From Candidatus Poribacteria bacterium (GTDB lineage: Bacteria; Poribacteria; WGA-4E; WGA-3G): a stretch of 64,000 nt of DNA. The notes beneath the pieces are model-generated. The model worked only from the letters and a program-made list of their open reading frames with translations. It had not been told where the DNA came from and made no database searches. The stretch spans positions 110,834 through 174,833 of the forward strand of contig JAPOZO010000089.1 of NCBI GenBank assembly GCA_026706025.1, in the 5' to 3' direction. Below, one piece after another: positions 50,011-57,902 of this stretch. The first letter of the stretch is position 1, and each line of letters starts with the position of its first letter. The position numbers and the translations under genes were made by a program.

Positions 50011-51399
50011 CTACGCCTCTGCGAACTGCGGCCTGCCGAGGGCATCCGTTCTGCCTTGGCGTTTGTAGTGCGGTAGATGTCCGCCTGCGTCGGCTAAGAT
50101 CCGTTCTTGGGCAAGCGCGATCCGCTCTGCGCCTTGGTCAGCGATGTTGTGCTGGCAGTCGATGTCTGACTCAAGGTCAAACAGTCGGATACCGTCATTA
50201 AAATCAACGCTGGAGAAATACCAACTCTTCGCGTCTTTATACCAGACAGAGTTGACATAACGACAGGTCAGGTATTCACGCGATTCAAAACCGCCTTTGC
50301 CTTCAACGAGCGGGAGTAGACTCTGTCCTTGAATCTCGCCAGCAGGTTCAACTTGACTTGCTGCCATAACAGTAGCAGGCACATCCAACGTATAGACGAA
50401 CTCATCGCACGTTGTACCACCATTTACCCCAGACGGGTGGCTCACGAGCATAGGAATGTCCATTGTGCCAGGATACATAAAGTTCGCAGGCTTGCCGGTG
50501 GCTTTATCCGGATTCTCTGCGAAGTTTGTGCCGTGGTCTGCGAGGAACATAATCAACGTATTTTCGCGCAGTCCGAGGCGATCAATCGTATCCACTAACC
50601 TTCCAAACCACGTATCCACGAGGGTTACCAAACCGGCGTAGTTGGCTTTAACGCTTGGCAGCCGTTCCTCAAGTTCCGCATCTTTGAGTGAACCGTAAGG
50701 GAGGTTGAGACAGATAGGTTCCCGATCTTCTCGGCTACCGTAGAGATCGTAGTAGTGGATGGGGGCTTCCCATGTCTCGTGCGGTGTGAACCCATCAACG
50801 TAGAGGTAAAACGGTGTGTTTTCATGGTTATGCTCAACGAATTCAATTGCGGAACGGAACAGTCGAGCGGTGGGCCATGTCTCCTCTGGACGTTCGGGTT
50901 GAACGTTCACAATATGTGAGCGGATACGTGCTGGATTCCCGCGGTATCGAGAGACCAATGCCGGATCGGCGTGCGCGCCGCCACGGTATCTGTCTTCGGC
51001 TTGACCACGGACAAACTGCCACTGTCGGAACCCTCTTGTGAAGTTCATTCCGGGTACGAAATAGTGCGGTACATCGGCGAAAAAGCCTGTGTGGTATCCA
51101 TTTTGGACGAGCGATTCAGCGATTGCGGGTTCATCGGACGACATCGGTTGCCAACCCGGCGTATAGACGTTGTCCCACGGTACAGGCGTATACGTACTGA
51201 ACGGATAGGCGCGTCTGCCGGTATGTAGGGTGCGGCGCGTCGGAATCGTCGGTAAGCATTCCGGGTGTGCGTTCGTAAATCTGACGCTCTGTTCGGCAAA
51301 CCGTGCTAAATTCGGTGTCCGAATCCAATCGTTACCATAGGGACTGAGATATGCGGTTCGTAGGGTATCTGAAACAACAACGACTATGTTCCAACTCAT
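50011..51399 (-). CDS. Sulfatase-fold hydrolase with Thr at the nucleophile position
   Basis: The 462-residue protein is an alkaline-phosphatase-superfamily sulfatase homologue: NIVVVVSDTLRTAYLSPYGN with metal Asp, TPNLARFAEQSVRFTNAHPE, IMFLADHGTNFAENP with the Asp-His metal pair, and the YLSPYGND context. The usual signature C/S-x-P-x-R...TGR is present as TIPTRRTLHTGR, with Thr in place of the formylglycine Cys or Ser. This suggests a phosphodiesterase or another hydrolase rather than a true sulfatase. ATG 51399 has GGAGG ten bases upstream; the frame extends 32 more codons. Confidence 0.88.
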   Translation of the reverse strand: MSWNIVVVVSDTLRTAYLSPYGNDWIRTPNLARFAEQSVRFTNAHPECLPTIPTRRTLHTGRRAYPFSTYTPVPWDNVYTPGWQPMSSDEPAIAESLVQNGYHTGFFADVPHYFVPGMNFTRGFRQWQFVRGQAEDRYRGGAHADPALVSRYRGNPARIRSHIVNVQPERPEETWPTARLFRSAIEFVEHNHENTPFYLYVDGFTPHETWEAPIHYYDLYGSREDREPICLNLPYGSLKDAELEERLPSVKANYAGLVTLVDTWFGRLVDTIDRLGLRENTLIMFLADHGTNFAENPDKATGKPANFMYPGTMDIPMLVSHPSGVNGGTTCDEFVYTLDVPATVMAASQVEPAGEIQGQSLLPLVEGKGGFESREYLTCRYVNSVWYKDAKSWYFSSVDFNDGIRLFDLESDIDCQHNIADQGAERIALAQERILADAGGHLPHYKRQGRTDALGRPQFAEA

Positions 51400-51516
51400 G
51401 TATTTGACCTCCAAGGAACGAGAGAGACACTTTAAAAAAGGATCTCGCAGTAGAATAAGAGATTGGGAATTTTGTGTTGGGACCGCGGACAGCAATACTA
51501 AAGTTATTGTGTTGAA

Positions 51517-51816
51517 TTAAGCGGAGTAATCGAAAACAAGGACATCCTCAACAAGTGGACGGATGTGTTCGCCTGCTACCTGACGGTGAAAAGGATGGGG
51601 TAGATACGCATCGCGTGCCGCTTCGTCTGTGAAACGGACGATAAACCCGTACGCGTACCCTTGACTTTTGCCTTCAGGACTGTTGTTTGTGCCAGCAGTT
51701 ATAGATTCAATGCCGGGGATCTCGTCAGCCATTCCCATAAGGGCATCGGACAAGGTCTCCAATTGTGCGTTAGTAACCTCCGACTTCAACTTGAGTAGGA
51801 CGATATGCTCAACCAT
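51517..51816 (-). CDS. Dabb (stress-responsive A/B barrel) domain protein
   Basis: The 99-residue protein matches the dimeric alpha-beta barrel Dabb family: MVEHIVLLKLKSEVTNAQLE, IPGIESITAGTNNSPEGKSQ, and HPFHRQVAGEHIRPLVEDVL. The start at 51816 is chosen because family members begin with a VEHIVL-type strand; the frame continues upstream without similarity. GAAGGAAATCAT lies before the ATG. Function in small-molecule handling is possible but not established. Confidence 0.88.
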   Translation of the reverse strand: MVEHIVLLKLKSEVTNAQLETLSDALMGMADEIPGIESITAGTNNSPEGKSQGYAYGFIVRFTDEAARDAYLPHPFHRQVAGEHIRPLVEDVLVFDYSA

Positions 51817-51955
51817 TATGATTTCCTTCTTCCATAGAGAAATTTGTTTTGGTAAATTCAAGAAAAGTGTTGTATAATCTAAAGTATTACACAAACAGTG
51901 TTTTTTTTCAAGTTTTCTGTAGAGTTTGAAAAGCAACCTACAAAGGAGGGTCAAA

Positions 51956-52540
51956 ATGAGACTGATTTATGTTTGCATGGCAACACTGTTCCTTGTTGCT
52001 TCGTTAATTGCCTTCGCCGAAAAGGTGGAAGTCACGAATATAGAAGACAATAAGAACGGTGCTTATCAAGCCACTGAGTTGGAAGAAAAGGGGAAATTTT
52101 TCCACGATAGGGACTACACGATTACAAATATCCCGAAAGAATTCCTTGGATTGACACAAGTCTCCACGTCAGCGGACTGTCCCGGTGGACAGGATTACCG
52201 CTTAACGTTTGAAATCGACCGACCGGCTTATGTCTACCAAGCATGGGATAGCCGTCATAAACGACCAGAAGACCGTGGGCAAGAGCCGAAGGGTTGGTTT
52301 ACGGACGGATACACGGATACAGAAAAAACGCTGGTCCTTGATGCGCCACACCCACCCGTTGAGTATTTTATCTACAAATCCAATGAACCGTATCCAGAAG
52401 GTAAAGTAGAGTTGCTCGGTATTGATGAGGTTATCGGAGACCCGGTCATCATGTGGACGATCTTCGTTGAAGAAGGGCAGCTTCCGGTAAGCCCAGTTGG
52501 GAATTTGACCACAACTTGGGGCGACATCAAGACAGATTAA
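51956..52540 (+). CDS. Secreted beta-domain protein with C-terminal WG tail
   Basis: The 194-residue protein has a signal peptide (LIYVCMATLFLVASLIAFA). A beta-rich domain follows: FFHDRDYTITNIPKEFLGL, LTFEIDRPAYVYQAWDSRH, KGWFTDGYTDTEKTLVLDA, VIMWTIFVEEGQ. It ends NLTTTWGDIKTD, the same tail as in the LamG proteins, although this protein has no LamG domain. The strong RBS AAAGGAGGG is six bases before ATG 51956. A clear terminator follows. It is divergent from the Dabb gene. Confidence 0.75.
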   Translation: MRLIYVCMATLFLVASLIAFAEKVEVTNIEDNKNGAYQATELEEKGKFFHDRDYTITNIPKEFLGLTQVSTSADCPGGQDYRLTFEIDRPAYVYQAWDSRHKRPEDRGQEPKGWFTDGYTDTEKTLVLDAPHPPVEYFIYKSNEPYPEGKVELLGIDEVIGDPVIMWTIFVEEGQLPVSPVGNLTTTWGDIKTD

Positions 52541-52570
52541 CAGCAGTGTTTCCAAACCGAATTCCATCAC

Positions 52571-52597
52571 AGGCGGACTTCTCAGTCCGCCTTTTAT
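52571..52597 (+). terminator. Rho-independent terminator
   Basis: AGGCGGACT and AGTCCGCCT around a TCTC loop form a 9-bp perfect stem. It is followed by TTTATTCT, 31 bases after the stop codon. Confidence 0.85.
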
Positions 52598-52865
52598 TCT
52601 CCTACTGTCTCAAAATTTCACTCTCCTTCTTCCCATAACAAACTCTACAATATAACTGAAAGTAAACTTTCAACCCTTAAATTAGCCGAGAGATATGAAT
52701 CTATAGCAGCATGGGATTGGGAGGAAATCACCACTAAAAGGGGGCAGGAGAACAGATAGAGTTTCTCGGAAGGGAGACCTACCGGACCTGAAAAAAACTG
52801 AGATTACCGGTGTAAACCAAACTGCCCTACCTTGGTTGGGGAATAGAGAAACGGTTAAAAACGTC

Positions 52866-53108
52866 CTAATAGATGATGCACGCGCCACCGGCACAGACAC
52901 TTCCGGCCTGCTGTGTGACATCGCCAGCGATGTTGTCCGCCTCGCCTGCCTCAAACTCAGCAACGAGAGACATTGCCTTATCTGTCGGCTCTGATAGACT
53001 GAGTTGGAGCGTGTCACTCTGCGTGAAAGTCACGGTACATCCTGAAAACGTGATTGCGACACAGAAGAGACCGAGCAGTACAAAAAGAAAAACACGTTTG
53101 TGTATCAT
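52866..53108 (-). CDS. Small lipoprotein
   Basis: The 80-residue protein has a signal peptide with lipobox FSGC (lipidated Cys near residue 24) and a short mature part ending AGSVCAGGACIIY. The CAGGAC end has a Cys pair that could form a disulfide. It begins two bases after the stop codon of the DUF362 gene, so it is the last gene of the operon that contains the selenoprotein candidate. Function unknown. Confidence 0.7.
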   Translation of the reverse strand: MIHKRVFLFVLLGLFCVAITFSGCTVTFTQSDTLQLSLSEPTDKAMSLVAEFEAGEADNIAGDVTQQAGSVCAGGACIIY

Positions 53109-53110
53109 AA

Positions 53111-54238
53111 TTAAACCTCAACTTTCCGAAGATCCGCTTGATCCAGTGTATTCGTACCTAAATCAAGCTTACCCGCCGTATTGATGTGGTTCGCGAGCTT
53201 AGACACAGAATCTAACTCCAGCTCCTCGCGTTTCTGGTTGACTGTCTGAAGCACCAATACGTCAAGAACAACCGGGTCAGCACTGATAAAAAGGCTACCG
53301 TATTTCCACGCGCTTTCGGCGTGATATGTCGGCCCCTTATCGAACGAGGCGACCAGACCATCAACGATATTAAGAACAAGTTTCTCCTTCAAGACCTTAT
53401 GCTCCAGAATTTCGGCAATAGCCGGGTTGCAATAGCGCGGTTTTCCATGGAATCGGCGTGTGTTATCAACACTCCCGAACGCGAGATTCTTTAAACATCC
53501 GCTCACACCCGCCATCGCATGGTGCTTCAAAACGGGGACATTGATGAGCACATCAACCTGCTGGGTAACAATCCGGGAATACCGAGAACGGGTGCTTTCA
53601 TTCTCTCGACGCGTAATACTATCCTTTTCGCTCTCATAAAACACTTCATCGTCATACCCGATGCCTTCCGTGTCGGAGGCAACAGTTCGCACATCGGTCT
53701 CATCCTTGTTGATTGGATAACCGGCGTTTAAGAGATGTTCTTCAAACCGGTCCCAGATAATAATCTGCTTCCGAAGCACACCGGCACCGTATAAACCCTC
53801 AACGATTTTATCAACAATGATGGAATGTGTGCTGAGTTCTGGTCCAGCAAGCGGGTTGATTTTTATCCCGACAATATCATCGGGTAGCACAATATCTCGC
53901 CACGCCTCTTTAGCGGAGGAACGTCCAGTCAGCTTCATCATCGCCTGATCCATCAGTTCACTCACGGCATCTTCATTGAGCTGATCGTTGTCCCAAACCT
54001 TCTTACCAATAGCCTCAACGACAGGCGTAAGAGGCACTGTTTCTGTAGCAGCGTCGGGTTGCAATTGTCCACTACTCAGCTGTGCGAACGCTGGAAGTGT
54101 GCTAAGCGCGCCCCCGATACCGCCGACACCCGCAGCAAGTCGAGTTAAGAACTGCCGGCGATCGAGCGTGTTTTGATAGTGCTCCATCTCTTGGCTGTCA
54201 GCAATAATGCCTGCTATGACCTTGTCGTTAGGTTTCAT
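53111..54238 (-). CDS. DUF362-domain protein with Tat signal
   Basis: The 375-residue protein has a twin-arginine motif (RRQFL near residue 28) and a hydrophobic segment, so it should be exported folded. The body matches DUF362 (DIVGIKINPLAGPELSTHSI, IIWDRFEEHLLNAGYP, DVLINVPVLKHHAMAGVSGC, ILNIVDGLV, SADPVVLDVLVLQTV). DUF362 proteins often carry Fe-S clusters; here only the Cys in GVSGC is obvious, with no ferredoxin motif. The ATG overlaps the preceding stop codon (TGATG), which shows translational coupling. Confidence 0.85.
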   Translation of the reverse strand: MKPNDKVIAGIIADSQEMEHYQNTLDRRQFLTRLAAGVGGIGGALSTLPAFAQLSSGQLQPDAATETVPLTPVVEAIGKKVWDNDQLNEDAVSELMDQAMMKLTGRSSAKEAWRDIVLPDDIVGIKINPLAGPELSTHSIIVDKIVEGLYGAGVLRKQIIIWDRFEEHLLNAGYPINKDETDVRTVASDTEGIGYDDEVFYESEKDSITRRENESTRSRYSRIVTQQVDVLINVPVLKHHAMAGVSGCLKNLAFGSVDNTRRFHGKPRYCNPAIAEILEHKVLKEKLVLNIVDGLVASFDKGPTYHAESAWKYGSLFISADPVVLDVLVLQTVNQKREELELDSVSKLANHINTAGKLDLGTNTLDQADLRKVEV

Positions 54239-55449
54239 CAAAGTTTACCCAATTCTGTGAGAATTTCCGCTGTTGGCACACGCACCGCTACACCATTAAG
54301 GGATTTCCAAGCGACTGTTCCGTCCTTCCGAACGATATAGGCGGCAGGACGCGCGATCCGATTGTTGCCAGGATCGACGACGTTGTAAGCAGTGATCGCC
54401 TTTTTGTCCTTATCGGAAAGCACCGGAAATTTGAGCCCGTGATTTTGAACCGTCCGTTTGGTATCGCCTTCGTTATCGGAACTGATAGCGATGAGTTCCG
54501 CGCCTACAGCTTGAATCTTCGCATAGTTGTCTTGCAACTCACCGAGTTGCCCTCTGCAGAACGGTCACCAGCCACCCCGGTAAAAAATAAGGACGACGTT
54601 TTTATCAGCAGCATAATCAGCAAATGCGTGTAATTTACCGTTGCCATCTGGCAATTCAAAGTCCGGTGCCTGGCTTCCAATGCTCAACCCTTGACCTGGA
54701 TCCAACTTTTCGGGTTCCTGGAGTGCAGTGAGTTCAACAGTCAGTTCCAGTGTTTCATCAGCTGGTATCGGATGCACTGCCACTTCCTTATCTTCATAGC
54801 CCACGTGCGCAATTGTCAACGTAAAGGGTTGCTGCACGGGCAGATTTTCAAAGGTGAAAATCCCAGATGCCGTTGTTAAGGTATCGTAAACTTTCCCAGC
54901 GTCATCTGTAAGTTGGAGGTTGACCCCAGCAAGCGGTTCACCGGATGCTGCGTTTGTCAAAACACCGCGCAGATGTGAAACAGATGTTTCTAATGCGGCA
55001 AGTGCAACTTTGTCCAGTGAAATACTCTGGTCTGGGATGACGGTAACGTTCAACTCCGTCGTTTGGTATCCTTTGGCTGAAATTTGGACAGTGTAGTCTC
55101 CCACTTCAGCTTCCTTAACGTGATATTTCCCGATTCCCTGTTGTGTAGAAGAGTGGATGTTCGCGTCCGTACTTGTTGCCTTCACGCCGTGCATTTCAAA
55201 TTCAATTTGTGCGAGGATTTGCCCGGCTTTCAACAAACGCATGTAGATAGTTACATCCTCGATTAATTCAACATCACCATAAAAAGATCCTGTTGCAGTG
55301 GTTTCAACCGAGGCGGTATCCACGGTTTCCTCAATGGGATTCTCTGTTCCGCAGTTCAATCCTGCAAATAACAGCATCGCGAACGCGAACATTTGTATAG
55401 CAAGTTTTCGGCTTGCAAGCTGCACCGAAAAAGTCAGTATCCGTTTCAT
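54238..55449 (-). CDS. Candidate selenoprotein: lipoprotein with two regulatory-like domains and a Sec-containing peroxiredoxin domain
   Basis: One continuous minus-strand frame of 403 residues is broken only by TGA at 54565-54567 (residue 295). N-terminus: hydrophobic signal ending AGLNC, a possible lipobox. Residues about 50-150 and 160-245 are carboxypeptidase-regulatory-like beta domains (GDYTVQISAKGYQTTELNVT; LRGVLTNAASGEPLAGVNLQ). Residues about 262-403 are an AhpC/TSA-like peroxiredoxin fold (GSQAPDFELPDGNG, VVLIFYRGGW, then stop, then PFCRGQLGELQ). Relatives have Cys at this stop (GGWCPFC), so decoding as Sec yields UxxC. A bacterial-SECIS-like hairpin follows at 54534-54550. The alternative is a nonsense mutation. 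Confidence 0.78.
54534..54567 (-). promoter_or_regulatory. UGA codon plus candidate bacterial SECIS hairpin
   Basis: On the minus strand TGA is followed by CCGTTCTGCAGAGG and a perfect 7-bp stem GCAACTC-GGT-GAGTTGC. UGA to loop distance is 21 bases and the loop starts with G, within the range described for bacterial SECIS elements. The hairpin lies inside the coding sequence, as expected for bacteria. Experimental or covariance support is not available here. Confidence 0.6.
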
Positions 55450-55459
55450 TGTCTTTCCT

Positions 55460-56266
55460 CTATCTGTCTATCCGCTGCTTGATTCTGCCCCACGTCGTTG
55501 TCAGTTTGTTTACAGGTTCAACTGCGGCAGCAGTTTCAACCCCGTCGCTCATGAGAGCATCCATATCCTCTTCTTCCAGAGCGACATTGAAGAGGGCAAC
55601 ATCATCAATAATGCCTTCAGTATACCGGTCATAGTGTCGCGCGACATGAAACACGCCTTCACTGGTGCCGTATCCGTCTTTTGTGTTGAAATCAACCTCG
55701 GTTTCCATTTTGCCATCTACCCATATTGAGGCTTTACCAGCATCTGCATCCGCTCTGCCAGCGATAAAGTGCCATTTTTCGTCGGCAATAGGCGTAGTAC
55801 CATGGGCAGGAAAACTGGTACCGGCACCATCCCGCAAATAGAGACTTACGGTGTTTTTATTTCCGTTGTCCCAAAGCAGATACCACGGTGTCGCCTGTGA
55901 TGTATCCTCGTAGTTTTTGCCGACGAGCGAACCGCCGACCTTGCTGCCTTTGAAATAGCAGGTGATTGTGAAAGATACTCCCGCCTTAAACCCGACAGTA
56001 TCTGAGTGTGGCACTTCAACCCAATTGCTAACACCGTCAAATTCAAGGGCTTTACCGAATTTTCCATCTACCCACTTCGCGCCATGGATTTCACCATCGT
56101 TCCCGTTTCCTGATGCGTCTGCGGCGGTACCACCTTTCCCTTCGTTAAAGAGCCACATTCCGGTGATATTATCCGGATTAATTTTGGCAAGGCCCGGCAG
56201 TGCTATGAACAAAAAGACTGCCATAAAACTCGCAAGCACTATTCGTACACTTTTAGATAAAAACAT
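55460..56266 (-). CDS. Secreted LamG-domain protein with C-terminal WG tail
   Basis: The 268-residue protein has a signal peptide (IVLASFMAVFLFIALPGLA) and a LamG domain: MWLFNEGKGGTAADASGNGN, DGEIHGAKWVDGKFGKALEF, VSFTITCYFKGSKV, WHFIAGRADADAGKASIWVD, GIIDDVALFNVALEEEDMDA. The tail reads VNKLTTTWGRIKQRIDR. It starts the four-gene operon; the Sec-peroxiredoxin gene begins 10 bases after its stop codon. Ligand unknown; LamG folds often bind sugars. Confidence 0.86.
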   Translation of the reverse strand: MFLSKSVRIVLASFMAVFLFIALPGLAKINPDNITGMWLFNEGKGGTAADASGNGNDGEIHGAKWVDGKFGKALEFDGVSNWVEVPHSDTVGFKAGVSFTITCYFKGSKVGGSLVGKNYEDTSQATPWYLLWDNGNKNTVSLYLRDGAGTSFPAHGTTPIADEKWHFIAGRADADAGKASIWVDGKMETEVDFNTKDGYGTSEGVFHVARHYDRYTEGIIDDVALFNVALEEEDMDALMSDGVETAAAVEPVNKLTTTWGRIKQRIDR

Positions 56267-56512
56267 CAGGCTTCCTCCTTAGATACAAAACAAAATCGTT
56301 CCCAATTCACAACTTCAGCCACCTAACCGTGAAATACTTTCTATCTTATAGTATACCACCCACAATGCGCACATGTCAAACAGAATCGTAGAAGACTCGG
56401 TTTTCATTTTAGTTGCCAATCGTTTCGGTTTTCTTGTAAAAAATAAGACGCAGCTGGCTAAATGAAGGATTCACAATACACTATAGTATCACAGGTCACT
56501 ATCAAGAGGGTT

Positions 56513-57373
56513 CTACTCCGCTGATTTAAGCCTACCCCAAGTGGTAGTGGTTTTTCCTGCAGCATCTACTGCCAAAACACCTTCAATTCCATTGCCGAGT
56601 GTCTTAACTTCATCCGCAGAGAGCGGCACATTAAAGATGACAATTTCATCAATGATCCCGCTCCAATGACACCGCCCCTTACCAGCATTACACCCCGCAT
56701 CTGCCCCGATATAAACCGCCTCAAAAGAATCCCAAGGTTGTCCCACTGCGTCTGCGCTGTTTTGTAGTTCACCATTAACGTAGATATAGATTTTTGTGCC
56801 ATCCCAGACCCCAACAAGGTAAACCCACTCATTTTCGGGAAGTGGGTCTCCGAGTGCTTCAAATCTCTCAGGCGCGCTCTTGATACGATAATGAAACGAC
56901 GCTTGGTTAATTCGCCCACCGACATTTTCATGGGCACCGGTTCCAAGTAGATATTGTGACCAACTTGAACAGCCATGCCCCTTCCATATAACACATTTTC
57001 CGTTGGGAGGTGCCGTTGCAAAGACCCAAGCGTGGATCGAGAAACCCTCGGAGTCCTTAAAATTCAAGGCTGCCAAACTATCGGGATCCCCTTTCGTTCC
57101 GATACGGACGTGGTTTTGTGCGTCAACGCCGCTGAACTCTATACCACCGCCGAATTTGCCTTTTACCCATTTGATATCGCCAACAAATATGCCATCGCTA
57201 CCGTTTCCAGAAAGATCCGTAACGGTTTCACCTTTACCCTCTTCAAAGGTCCACATACCTTGAATCGTATTTTCGTCAATCTTTGCATCACCTATCAATA
57301 TCACCGTGAAATTAAGCACGATTATCGTGCTTATAGCGAGCATGTAATTCAGATACCGTTTTGCCAAAAACAT
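56513..57373 (-). CDS. Secreted LamG-domain protein with C-terminal WG tail
   Basis: The 286-residue protein has a signal peptide (LNYMLAISTIIVLNFTVILI) and a LamG domain: MWTFEEGKGETVTDLSGNGS, DGIFVGDIKWVKGKFGGGIE, FSIHAWVFATAPPNGKCVIW, WVYLVGVWDGTKIYIYVNGE, GIIDEIVIFNVPLSADEVKT. Four Cys (KCVIW, GCSSW, GCNAG, RCHW) may form disulfides. The tail reads AAGKTTTTWGRLKSAE. It is separated by 246 bases from the LamG gene of the operon and may have its own promoter. Confidence 0.86.
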   Translation of the reverse strand: MFLAKRYLNYMLAISTIIVLNFTVILIGDAKIDENTIQGMWTFEEGKGETVTDLSGNGSDGIFVGDIKWVKGKFGGGIEFSGVDAQNHVRIGTKGDPDSLAALNFKDSEGFSIHAWVFATAPPNGKCVIWKGHGCSSWSQYLLGTGAHENVGGRINQASFHYRIKSAPERFEALGDPLPENEWVYLVGVWDGTKIYIYVNGELQNSADAVGQPWDSFEAVYIGADAGCNAGKGRCHWSGIIDEIVIFNVPLSADEVKTLGNGIEGVLAVDAAGKTTTTWGRLKSAE

Positions 57374-57902
57374 AGTGCCTCCTATAAGTCGCGCTTGATT
57401 GCGACACCCTCTTTTCAGATAGATTGTTACTTTTAACTTAGGGATAAAAGATTACGATTTTTTAACATATTCAGTAATTATAGCATGTCTATTGTTGAAT
57501 CTATAGTTGATTTTACAATTAACGTTTTTTGAGTGCATTACCGGGAATAGGTCCGCACTGCTATCCACAAGAATCGGGGTTACAAACCCCTCCCACAAGA
57601 GTGATTTGTGACAATTGAATGTCCGTTTTTTGTAAGTCTCACTATAGTTGACAATTCGCCTATCTTTTGATAAAATGAGATTTAACACCAAAAATCAACA
57701 TCCCTTGAAACCTTAGCGTCCTGTTGGCTTCACAGTCCCGAAATACGAATAGCACCCAATAGACATAAAAATTGGAATATATACCGCGTCAATCGGGTTA
57801 AACACATTACGGGTAATTGAACAGCACCAGAAAACCGTCGTCATGTCTCTGAAACGGGTGGGATAGAGGCGCAATCCATGGTGTACCTATAGGGCTTAAC
57901 TG
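57374..57902. other. Gene-free region with small hairpin
   Basis: No frame has protein-like quality; the short minus-strand frame at 57452-57691 has low-complexity composition and is ignored. GGGGTT-ACA-AACCCC near 57567-57581 is a small hairpin of the dispersed type. The 3' part directly precedes the PcfJ-like gene and should contain its promoter, not identified. Confidence 0.45.

Noticed and set aside
57452..57691. 79-codon minus-strand frame
   Set aside because: Low-complexity composition, no ribosome binding site, and overlap with a dispersed hairpin; treated as noncoding.
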